From the IMG/VR virus record IMGVR_UViG_3300031963_014750, positions 1 through 21,565 of that record: a DNA stretch of 21,565 nucleotides. One strand, written 5' to 3'. The DNA is from a virus. A program made the translations under genes and the position numbers. The notes below the pieces were generated by a model. That model did not search any database, was not told where the DNA came from, and was given only the letters and a program-made list of their open reading frames with translations. Shown here piece by piece: positions 14,284 to 21,454 of the stretch (its first letter is position 1; each line of letters starts with the position of its first letter).

Positions 14284-16374
14284 ATGAAACCAGTTTTAAT
14301 AGTAGAAAACTCAACTAATTCTCTTATTAGAGAAAATTCTTCTAGTAAGAAGGATTATATCTTAGGAGGTACATTCACGGAATTTGGTGTTAAGAATAGA
14401 AACGAAAGAATCTATACTGCAGATAAATTCCTTCCTGCCTTAGATGAATTAAACGAAAGAATGAATAGTTTAGGTGCTGTTTATGGTGAATTTGACCACC
14501 CAGATGTTTTTGATACATCTTTGGCAAGAGCATCTCACACAATCACTAAAGCGCAATACATTAAAGAACAAAACTTAGTATCTGGTGAAATTAAACTTTT
14601 ATCAACTTATTGGGGTAAAGAGGCAAAGGCTTTGGTTGATGATGGTTGTCCAGTATTTGTATCATCAAGAGCAGCTGGTATCACTGAATCTGATGGTTCT
14701 GTTTCTTTGAAAAAACTTTTCACATATGATATAGTAGCTGACCCAGGTTTTGCTTCTGCAAAAATGAGTGTTAAAGTTTTGAATGAGTCCTTAGGATACA
14801 ATCCACAATCTAACTTTAGGATATATGAAATGTCCGACGAGTCTAAAATAAATGAATTATTCAACATGAACAAAAACGAATTCGTAACAAAAAAACAGTT
14901 GACTGATTATTCACAATACTTAGTAAATGAGATTGCCTCTACTAAGAAAGAAGTCAAAAATGCAATTTCTAAAGGAAATATGAGTCCTAAAAAATTAGAA
15001 CAACTACTTGAGTATTATGAGGAGTTAAACGAGACAAATTCTAAAGTGGTAAAATACTTAGATTATTTAGCTGAGAAAATTCAAGTTGTTGTAAATGAGA
15101 ACAAATCTCTTAAATCTACGACTGAAAAATTAGTTAAACACAATGATTATTTAGCTGAAAACTTAGAAAAGGCTATTAATTACACAGAGTATGTTGCTGA
15201 AAATTTAGATAAAAATATTGAGTACTCAGAGTATTTAGCTGAGAATCTTGATAAGAATATTTCTTATTCTGAATATATCGCTGAAAACTTAGACAAAAAC
15301 ATTTCTTATTCTGAATATTTGGCTGAAAACTTAGACAAAAATATTGCTTACTCTGAATATTTGGCTGAAAACTTAGACAAAAATATTGCTTACTCTGAAT
15401 ACATCGCTGAAAACTTAGATAAAAACATTGCTTATGCTGAGTATATAGCTGAACATGTTGATAATTCTATTGCTTATTCTGAGTATTTAGCAGAGCATGT
15501 TGAAGGTAATATTGCTTACTCTGAATACATCGCTGAACATTTAGATGATAATATTGCTTACTCTGAATACATCGCTGAAAGCTTAGATAAATCAATTTCT
15601 TATCAAGGATTAATCGTTGAAAAATTAAATGGTGGTAAATTATTCGAATCAGAAGGTGCATTTCCTTCTTTAAACGCTGCTGGTTTTGAAATGGTTGAAG
15701 ATGATGAAAAAGAAAATTCTTGGAATAAAGAAGATGATGAAGAAGCAGAATATAACATGAATGGTGTTCCAGCTGCTGAAGCGACTCACGTTCATAATAA
15801 AGAGGAAGAAGAGGAAGAATGTGGTCCATCTTCTTACGAAGTAACAGGAAAAGACGATACTGAATTATCAGAATCTATTAATAAACTTATTGAAGAAGCT
15901 AAAAAACGTAAAGTTTCTGAAACTACTGACTTGAATTTCTTAAAGTTCTTAAACAAGTCACAAGTAGATAGCTTTTATGCATTATCAGACGAAGAACAGG
16001 AAACTGTAAAACTTCACATAAACGAAAGAAGTTATTTCACACAGAAAGATGTGTTAGGTCTGATCGCAGAAGCATTATCAACTAAGAACGAGACTCTTGA
16101 AGAAAGAGTTATCAGATTGATGCCTGAAAACGTTAAGCCAGTCTGGAATCAGTTAAATGAGTCTTCTAAAAAATCATTGCTTTCTCAAGCAAGACTTTAT
16201 CCAGAAGATGTATTAAAAACTGAAGCACAAGTTGAGCATTTCTGGTTGACTAGAAATCTCAAAAAGAATGAATCAGTTACTAAGAAATTAGTTTCACATG
16301 AGGCACTTATCCAAGAAGATAAAATCTCAGACAATGAAGCTCAAGCAATCTTAGAAAGATTCAAAAATTTATAA
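14284..16374 (+). CDS. 21: Prohead protease (gp21-like) fused to a gp22-like scaffold
   Basis: This 696-residue protein begins with a gp21-type serine protease (about 25-165): GGTFTEFGVKNRNERIY, then GEFDHPD with the expected catalytic His72, then VFVSSRAAG with the catalytic Ser at 127 or 128, and YDIVADPGFASA. The rest is far longer than any gp21. It contains a helical region, eleven contiguous 14-residue repeats (about 288-442) each with [L/I/V]-A-E, a strongly acidic linker (about 475-520), and a helical C-terminal domain containing SLLSQARLYPEDVL. Repetitive, acidic and helical sequence is what a T4 gp22-type core scaffold looks like, and no separate gene 22 lies between this gene and gp23. 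Protease and scaffold would then be made 1:1 unless processed. Candidate self-cleavage sites near the N-terminus are LIVE (8) and LIRE (17). Confidence 0.85.
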   Translation: MKPVLIVENSTNSLIRENSSSKKDYILGGTFTEFGVKNRNERIYTADKFLPALDELNERMNSLGAVYGEFDHPDVFDTSLARASHTITKAQYIKEQNLVSGEIKLLSTYWGKEAKALVDDGCPVFVSSRAAGITESDGSVSLKKLFTYDIVADPGFASAKMSVKVLNESLGYNPQSNFRIYEMSDESKINELFNMNKNEFVTKKQLTDYSQYLVNEIASTKKEVKNAISKGNMSPKKLEQLLEYYEELNETNSKVVKYLDYLAEKIQVVVNENKSLKSTTEKLVKHNDYLAENLEKAINYTEYVAENLDKNIEYSEYLAENLDKNISYSEYIAENLDKNISYSEYLAENLDKNIAYSEYLAENLDKNIAYSEYIAENLDKNIAYAEYIAEHVDNSIAYSEYLAEHVEGNIAYSEYIAEHLDDNIAYSEYIAESLDKSISYQGLIVEKLNGGKLFESEGAFPSLNAAGFEMVEDDEKENSWNKEDDEEAEYNMNGVPAAEATHVHNKEEEEEECGPSSYEVTGKDDTELSESINKLIEEAKKRKVSETTDLNFLKFLNKSQVDSFYALSDEEQETVKLHINERSYFTQKDVLGLIAEALSTKNETLEERVIRLMPENVKPVWNQLNESSKKSLLSQARLYPEDVLKTEAQVEHFWLTRNLKKNESVTKKLVSHEALIQEDKISDNEAQAILERFKNL
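15145..15606 (+). repeat. Eleven 42-bp repeats coding for YSEYLAENLDKNIA-type units
   Basis: The array codes for eleven contiguous 14-residue units of the form S-E-Y-[L/I]-A-E-[N/H]-[L/V]-D-K-N-I-[A/S]-Y, flanked by degenerate copies. DNA identity is highest in the middle (about 15285-15420) and falls toward both ends, the pattern of unequal exchange. The [L/I/V]-A-E core is kept in all units, while the second half varies. Confidence 0.93.
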
Positions 16375-16381
16375 TAATCTA

Positions 16382-16396
16382 TAAAAAATCCACCTT
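16382..16396 (+). promoter_or_regulatory. 15-nt head-gene box, copy 2 (upstream of major capsid)
   Basis: This is the exact second copy of TAAAAAATCCACCTT. It starts 77 nt before the capsid ATG (78 nt at copy 1). It overlaps a short inverted repeat (TTCGA/TCGAA) and is followed 25 nt later by AATATATAGATTATA, which also occurs before the gene at 3957. Confidence 0.5.
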
Positions 16397-16458
16397 CGAA
16401 AAAATCGAAAAATAAAGGAAATATATAGATTATAAAACAAAAAAAAATAAATAAAATT

Positions 16459-18183
16459 ATGTCACACATTAGAATAGACAAATCTAAAGCTATCAAGAAA
16501 TGGTCTCCAGTTCTTGAGAACATGGGTGTTACTGGTGAGAGAATTGATTGGATGTCAGAATATGCTGAGTTCCACTCAATCAACGAGAACGCTTATGTGA
16601 ATGCTTCTAACGTTGCTGGTATGGGTGGTGTTGTTGCTCCACAACCTTCAACTTTAGCTGGTTCAACAATTGGTAACAATTGGGCTGGTTTTGGTGGTTC
16701 AAATGGTTCAGGAGATGTAGGTCAAAACTTACTTCCTGTAGCTATGAAAATTGCTGCTCAAACAATCGGTCTTGACCTTGTTGCTGTTAAACCATCTCCA
16801 GGTCCGAAAATCGACCTTCTTTACATCGACTTCCAATACGATGATACTCGTTTAGGAAATGAAGATGAAAGACCACAAGTTTTCAAAATTGCTCCTAAAA
16901 CAGCAGGATTGACTTCTACTAAATTAACAGCAGTTATCGCTGGTCTTAGAGCTCAGTTAGCAGCTTCTTCTCCAGTTATTAGCGAAACTACAGGTGGTTT
17001 AAATGGTAGAATTTGGAATAACATCGATACAGGTGCTGCAATTACTTCAGAGCCATCTGATAAAGAAAATAAAGTTGAATTTTTAGGATTCTCAAGAATT
17101 GATGGTTATCCAATGTTCAGAGCTTACAGACAATTCAACACGTCTCATACAGCGGTTGGTTCTGCAGCTACAACTTGGGCTTTTGATACAACAAGAAATA
17201 CATTTGATTCTACAACGTCTATGGCTTCTCAAATCATTGCTTTAGGTGGTACTGCTTTAGGTGGTGAGCCTGCAATCGAATTGGTTTCTGCGTTAGAAGA
17301 TCATATCCCTGGTTTTTCTGCAAACTGGAACTCTGGTTCAACTTCTCAATTCTCTGGACAATATCCAATGGATAGAGATCAAGATGACTCAAGATATTCT
17401 GGAGTTATCGGACCAAAAATCTCTTCTAAAACTATCGCAGTTGGTACTATTGAAGTATCTTCAGCTCTTAGAAGAACTGAAATTGAAGATATCAAAGCTA
17501 ACACAGGTATGGATATCGTTCAAAAAATGGAATCTATTCTTGTTAATGAATTATCTCAAACAATTTCTAAGCAAATCGTTGCTAAGATTTTTGAAATGGG
17601 TGATCTTAACAGAACTAGCGCGCCTTTAGCTGGATTAACTTTCTCAACTAATATTGCTAGCCAAACAATCTTTGACTTAGATACTACTTATGTAACTAGT
17701 ACAGTTGGTGGTGAAACTACTCACGCCGTACAAAGAAAACTTATCACTAAAATTGCTCACGCTTCTAACTACATTGCAACTGAAGGTCGTGTAGGTCCAG
17801 CTCAATACCTTATCACAAACGGGGGTCTTGCTGCTGCTTTAGCTGATATTTCTGGTTACACTATTAACCCAGTTAAGTCTAAGTTAAACGGACAAGGTCA
17901 ATTATATCCTGTTGGTTCAATCGGTGATATTTCTATCTACGTTGATCCATATATGAGATATAATGATAACAGAATCGTTCTTGGTAGAAAGAACAATCCT
18001 GATCAACCAGGTATCATTTTCGTACCTTATTTAATGGCACAATCAATCTCTTTGATTTCTGAGGCTACTTTTGCTCCAAGAATGTTGTTGAGATCTAGAT
18101 ATGCTGTTGCTGAAGTTGGTTGGTTCCCACAAAAACAGTTTATGACTATTAAAGTTTCTGATTCTTATGGATTATTAAACTAA
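16459..18183 (+). CDS. 23: gp23-like major capsid protein
   Basis: This 574-residue protein is the T4 gp23-type major capsid protein with the HK97-like fold that builds the head hexamers. Family stretches include NLLPVAMKIAAQTIGLDLVAVKPSPGPKIDLLYIDFQY, SSALRRTEIEDIKANTGMDIVQKMESILVNELSQTISKQIV, and the C-terminal IIFVPYLMAQSISLISEATFAPRMLLRSRYAVAEVGWFP. T4 gp23 is trimmed at its N-terminus by gp21 after a short motif ending in Glu. Here the best candidate is S-I-N-E at residue 43 before Asn44, which would remove a 43-residue propeptide. Many codons end in C (ATC, TTC, AAC), unlike neighbouring genes, as expected for the most abundant virion protein. A strong terminator follows. Confidence 0.96.
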   Translation: MSHIRIDKSKAIKKWSPVLENMGVTGERIDWMSEYAEFHSINENAYVNASNVAGMGGVVAPQPSTLAGSTIGNNWAGFGGSNGSGDVGQNLLPVAMKIAAQTIGLDLVAVKPSPGPKIDLLYIDFQYDDTRLGNEDERPQVFKIAPKTAGLTSTKLTAVIAGLRAQLAASSPVISETTGGLNGRIWNNIDTGAAITSEPSDKENKVEFLGFSRIDGYPMFRAYRQFNTSHTAVGSAATTWAFDTTRNTFDSTTSMASQIIALGGTALGGEPAIELVSALEDHIPGFSANWNSGSTSQFSGQYPMDRDQDDSRYSGVIGPKISSKTIAVGTIEVSSALRRTEIEDIKANTGMDIVQKMESILVNELSQTISKQIVAKIFEMGDLNRTSAPLAGLTFSTNIASQTIFDLDTTYVTSTVGGETTHAVQRKLITKIAHASNYIATEGRVGPAQYLITNGGLAAALADISGYTINPVKSKLNGQGQLYPVGSIGDISIYVDPYMRYNDNRIVLGRKNNPDQPGIIFVPYLMAQSISLISEATFAPRMLLRSRYAVAEVGWFPQKQFMTIKVSDSYGLLN

Positions 18184-18202
18184 AAATAGTTTAAATATTA
18201 AC

Positions 18203-18231
18203 AAAAAAAGACCCTTAATGGGTCTTTTTTT
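18203..18231 (+). terminator. Intrinsic terminator behind the major capsid gene
   Basis: AAAAAAAGACCC pairs with GGGTCTTTTTTT over a 5-nt loop, a 12-bp stem ending in a T run, 19 nt after the capsid stop codon. Confidence 0.95.
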
Positions 18232-18242
18232 GTTTTATATAA

Positions 18243-18253
18243 ATTAATATATA
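18243..18253 (+). promoter_or_regulatory. Putative phage late promoter
   Basis: ATTAATATATA, one base different from the common element, ends 5 nt before the ATG at 18259 and lies directly after the capsid terminator. It would start transcription of the leader-bearing gene group separately from gp23. Confidence 0.55.
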
Positions 18254-18258
18254 AGTAT

Positions 18259-18641
18259 ATGAAATATTTAAAATATTTTGAATCAAAAAAAGTTAAATTT
18301 CCTGACATCAAAAAAATAGAAGTTGATGGTTATTTAATAATGGTTGGTCGAGACGCTAAATCTAATGACTTTTTAACCTTTAATACAGCAGAAGATGAAG
18401 ATATATGGATGCATGTCAAAGGCGTTCCTGGAAGCCATGTTGTAATTAGAGTCAGAGAAAATTTACCAACACCTGAGATATTGAAATATGCTGCGGAATT
18501 AGCTAAAAAAATAGCAAAGCTGCTAAAGAGCCATCTGTAAAAGTTGTATATTGTCAAAGAAAGTTTGTTAAGAAGGAGCCAAATATGAATGATGGTCAAG
18601 TAAAAGTTGATTATCTAAATTCAGAAGAAATAACAATTTGA
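18259..18641 (+). CDS. NFACT-R (DUF814) domain protein with leader, split by a -1 frameshift
   Basis: The first frame codes for a leader (MKYLKYFESK) followed by the NFACT-R fold: ILMVGRDAKSNDFL-like strand, then AEDEDIWMHVKGVPGSHVVIRV, then helix TPEILKYAAELA. It stops at 18540 after 93 codons with an end that does not fit the family. Moving to the -1 frame at the run of seven A (18505-18511) continues with NSKAAKEPSVKVVYCQR and KFVKK, then NMNDGQVKVDYLNSEEITI, which is the expected NFACT-R C-terminus, and stops at 18641, giving 127 residues. NFACT-R is the RNA-binding domain of RqcH/NEMF ribosome-quality-control proteins and also occurs alone. The break may be programmed frameshifting, a true mutation or a homopolymer error in the assembly. 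The late element for the next gene begins 2 nt after the stop. Confidence 0.78.
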
Positions 18642-18642
18642 A

Positions 18643-18653
18643 TTTAATATATA
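18643..18653 (+). promoter_or_regulatory. Putative phage late promoter for the peptidase group
   Basis: TTTAATATATA ends 4 nt before ATG 18658, exactly as at the gene at 243 and at gp25. It begins just after the -1 frame stop of the NFACT-R gene. Confidence 0.6.
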
Positions 18654-18657
18654 CATT

Positions 18658-20193
18658 ATGAATTTATTAAAATATAGTCAAATATTTGAAGCTGGTACAC
18701 AAAGTGTAGTTGACCAGGCTAAAGATTACAAACCAAGTGGTGGTTACAAAAGCAAAGAAGATGTCTTTGATGAATCAAAAAATGTTGATAGATCTGCTAG
18801 AATAAAAATATCTTCTGAATTAGAGAAAGTTCTTAAAAAAATGGAAGACAATGATAGTTATCTTGCTTTTGAGATGCTTTGGTTAGGTGAGTCTGATTCT
18901 AAGTACCAGAATGGTTTAGGTATAACTGATGTGACTATTTCTAATAAACCTTATTGTTTTGAAGTAACTATTGGTGGTAAAAAATTTGATATGAAGATTG
19001 GTAAATTTTTCAGATATTATTGGCCAGGATTATTAACAGAAGATGAAATTAAGTCATTCATATATCAATATAATGATATGACATCTGATAATATTGGCGA
19101 TGAATCAATTACCTCAGCTCAAAGAATAAAGGTTCCTGAGTTTTCGTATAATCCTAAAGATGTTAAAGCAACTTTTCTTTCATTAACTACAAAAACATAT
19201 CCACATTTTGATGATTGTAGACATGAAAAGGAAGTTTTAAAATTTTTACCATCTCTTGAGAGAGACCAAGTTGGAAATTATTATAAAATAATTGGTTCTG
19301 AAAAACCAACAATAATGTTTACTTGTCATTTAGATACGGCTGATAGAGAACAAAAAACGACAAAATTATTTCAAGTCAATGGTCGAGTAGTTGAAGAAGG
19401 TTATTCATTTAGATTGATAAAAAGTGGAACTGGTGATGAACATATCTATACCGACGGCTCTTCAATATTAGGCGCTGATGATAAAGCTGGTACTGCTGTT
19501 ATGTTATATATGATGGCTAATAATGTTCCAGGTATTTATTACTTCTTTATTGGTGAAGAGAGAGGTGGTATTGGTTCTAATGCTCTTTCATCTATTTATG
19601 ATAGATGTGATTATCTAACTGATGTAAAAGCTTGTGTTTCTTTTGATAGAAGAAGGACAACATCTGTTATAACACATCAATTAGGTAGACAATGTTGTTC
19701 TAACGAATTTGGTCAGGCTTTGTGTGATGAATATAATAAAAATGGATTAAATTTATCATTAGATCCAACTGGTGTTTATACAGATTCCGCGTCATTAATG
19801 GAGGACATACCAGAATGTACAAATATATCAGTTGGTTATTATAATGAACATAGAGGAACAGAAATGCAAAATATTTCTTACCTTAAAAGATTAGCTGAAG
19901 CTTCGGTAAAAGTTGATTGGAATAAACTTCCAATTAAAAGAAAAGTTGGTTATAATGAAGAGTTATTTGCTAAGCATAAAAGCATGATTAATGAGATAAA
20001 AAAGAATGTCTTTGGAATTGATGTTAAAGTTGTTGGTAAAGATGATAGAATCTTTGTTAGTTTAGACTTAGAAGAAACCGATATGGGTGAAATTTATGAT
20101 GCTCTAATTAGAGTACAAACAATATTAAACAAATATAAAATAGAGGATTTAGGATTCTTTGATGAGACATATTTTAAAATAGAATTGAAATAA
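18658..20193 (+). CDS. M28/M20-like zinc aminopeptidase with leader and extra N-terminal domain
   Basis: The C-terminal two thirds (about 175-430) is a co-catalytic zinc peptidase of the M28/M20/M42 type. All five metal ligands expected for the clan can be placed: His224 in CHLD (with Asp226), Asp274 or Asp275 in GADDKAG, Glu300-Glu301 in GEERGG, Asp330 in SFDRR, and His398 in NEHRG. Such enzymes remove N-terminal residues or cleave dipeptides or acyl groups, and the substrate is unknown. The start MNLLKYSQIFEAG is a slightly longer version of the shared leader. Residues about 15-170 form an extra domain I do not recognise, and about 60 residues follow the catalytic domain (DVKVVGKDDRIFVSLDLEE). 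It heads a plus-strand run of four genes with gaps of 1, 12 and 3 nt, all with the leader. Confidence 0.85.
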   Translation: MNLLKYSQIFEAGTQSVVDQAKDYKPSGGYKSKEDVFDESKNVDRSARIKISSELEKVLKKMEDNDSYLAFEMLWLGESDSKYQNGLGITDVTISNKPYCFEVTIGGKKFDMKIGKFFRYYWPGLLTEDEIKSFIYQYNDMTSDNIGDESITSAQRIKVPEFSYNPKDVKATFLSLTTKTYPHFDDCRHEKEVLKFLPSLERDQVGNYYKIIGSEKPTIMFTCHLDTADREQKTTKLFQVNGRVVEEGYSFRLIKSGTGDEHIYTDGSSILGADDKAGTAVMLYMMANNVPGIYYFFIGEERGGIGSNALSSIYDRCDYLTDVKACVSFDRRRTTSVITHQLGRQCCSNEFGQALCDEYNKNGLNLSLDPTGVYTDSASLMEDIPECTNISVGYYNEHRGTEMQNISYLKRLAEASVKVDWNKLPIKRKVGYNEELFAKHKSMINEIKKNVFGIDVKVVGKDDRIFVSLDLEETDMGEIYDALIRVQTILNKYKIEDLGFFDETYFKIELK

Positions 20194-20194
20194 T

Positions 20195-20764
20195 ATGAAA
20201 ATAAAAACATTTATAAAATATTTAGAAAATATCAGAGAAGATGAATTTAGTCATCTAAACAATGGTCTTTCTGCTAATAAAAAAAATGAAGCACGTTGGC
20301 CAGAAGATGATTATGAGTATGATGATGATTCTACTAAAGATTATGGTGAGTATGATGATTGGTATGATGATGAAGACGATAAATACTATTCTGGAAAAAA
20401 ATCATCAAATCCGAAGTTTGATGATGATGATGATGATGATTATGGATATGATGAAGATGATGAAGATGATGATGTTCAGCATTTAACTTATTTACTTCGT
20501 CAAATGTTTAGAAATTCAGGAGTTGATAATGTGCAAATTACCGCTAAAAGAAATGAAGACATTGTAATAGAGGTTCATATGGCTAAAAAGGAAACATTAA
20601 GAAATGTTATCAAAGTTTTCGAAGTCGCTAACAAACTTAAAAGAGATATTTTAGCTCAATATGATGCTGAATTTGACATTTGGCAATCAAAATCTGGTGG
20701 TGGGATACTTTCATTTGGTTTTACTTTAGATGAAGGCTTAGATGATGATACAATGCCTTTCTAA
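20195..20764 (+). CDS. Asp-rich leader-bearing protein (189 aa)
   Basis: The protein has three parts. The leader variant MKIKTFIKYLENI is closest in length to the T4 capsid-targeting peptide. Residues about 35-90 are extremely acidic (Asp, Glu, Tyr), including seven Asp in a row. Residues about 95-189 look like a compact alpha/beta domain (HLTYLLRQMFRNSGVDNVQITAKRN and a final ILSFGFTLDEGL) that I do not recognise. Acidic stretches of this kind could mimic DNA or bind basic proteins or metal ions, which is inference. It starts 1 nt after the peptidase stop and is therefore probably co-translated with it. Confidence 0.78.
   Translation: MKIKTFIKYLENIREDEFSHLNNGLSANKKNEARWPEDDYEYDDDSTKDYGEYDDWYDDEDDKYYSGKKSSNPKFDDDDDDDYGYDEDDEDDDVQHLTYLLRQMFRNSGVDNVQITAKRNEDIVIEVHMAKKETLRNVIKVFEVANKLKRDILAQYDAEFDIWQSKSGGGILSFGFTLDEGLDDDTMPF
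20311..20476 (+). repeat. GAT-rich low-complexity tract coding for Asp/Glu/Tyr
   Basis: GAT and GAA codons dominate this stretch, with a run of seven GAT at about 20419-20439. Simple codon repeats of this kind are prone to slippage and can change length in frame. Confidence 0.8.
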
Positions 20765-20776
20765 AAAATAAATAAT

Positions 20777-21052
20777 ATGAAATACATTAAATTATTTGAA
20801 AGTTTTAACAACGATAAAGTTAAATATTTTGTAAATAGAGTTGGTAGCCACTTTAGAATATTCGCACTCACTCCAAAAATGATGGCTGATGGTCTAACTT
20901 ATAAAGATGCTGAAGACGCTGAAGAATTGTTTGGCAAAGGTTCTCTTTGGACAAATTATGACTCTTATGAAGAAGTTGAAAACATTATAAAGAGTTTAGA
21001 CTCTGATGAATATGAACCTGAAGAAGGTGATTCTCCTGATGTATTTAATTAA
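20777..21052 (+). CDS. Small leader-bearing protein (91 aa)
   Basis: The protein starts with the clearest form of the shared leader, MKYIKLFESF, which contains L-F-E before Ser9. The remainder is a small alpha/beta protein (KVKYFVNRVGSHFRIFALTPKM, then AEDAEELFGKG) ending in an acidic tail (SDEYEPEEGDSPDVFN). I do not recognise the family. It lies 12 nt after the Asp-rich gene and 3 nt before the last gene, so all are probably one operon. With the leader removed the mature protein would be about 83 residues, a size typical for T4 internal head proteins. Confidence 0.78.
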   Translation: MKYIKLFESFNNDKVKYFVNRVGSHFRIFALTPKMMADGLTYKDAEDAEELFGKGSLWTNYDSYEEVENIIKSLDSDEYEPEEGDSPDVFN

Positions 21053-21055
21053 ATA

Positions 21056-21454
21056 ATGAGATATTTAACAGATTTTAAATTTTTTGAATCAATAGATTCT
21101 GATGTTAGTGAGATTATTAATGATATTACTCCTATTGTTAATGATATTTTATTAGAATTGAATTTTAAAAATATTGAAGGTGAGTCTCGATTTGTAAAAG
21201 TTGGTAATAGAAAAGGTCCTAATGGTTATTATATAATAATTAAACTTAAAAAAGAATCTCGTGAATTAACTTGGAATGAAGTTAGTGATGTTATAGGTGT
21301 CGTTTCTGATTATTTAAAAGATAATAAGTTTCTATATAGTTCAGAGAAGACGAAGTATTGGGGAACTGGTGTTGCCTTTGATAAGCCAAACTCTCAATAT
21401 AATGCTGGTGAGTGTAGAATGGACATATATTTTAAATATGAAGATAATATCTAA
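21056..21454 (+). CDS. Small leader-bearing protein (132 aa)
   Basis: The start MRYLTDFKFFESI is a leader variant three residues longer than the basic form, with F-F-E before Ser. The rest reads as a helix (DVSEIINDITPIVNDILLEL), a strand pair (GYYIIIKLKK), a second helix (SDVIGVVSDYLKD) and a strand ending (CRMDIYFKYEDNI), a two-layer alpha/beta arrangement I cannot assign. It starts 3 nt after the 91-residue gene. The remaining 111 nt of the window after its stop hold no complete gene. Confidence 0.75.
   Translation: MRYLTDFKFFESIDSDVSEIINDITPIVNDILLELNFKNIEGESRFVKVGNRKGPNGYYIIIKLKKESRELTWNEVSDVIGVVSDYLKDNKFLYSSEKTKYWGTGVAFDKPNSQYNAGECRMDIYFKYEDNI

Noticed and set aside
15145-15606. Repeat array in the scaffold gene as a possible CRISPR or origin iteron array
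   Set aside because: The 42-bp unit equals 14 codons, variation is mostly synonymous or conservative, and the reading frame is continuous through the protease-scaffold gene.
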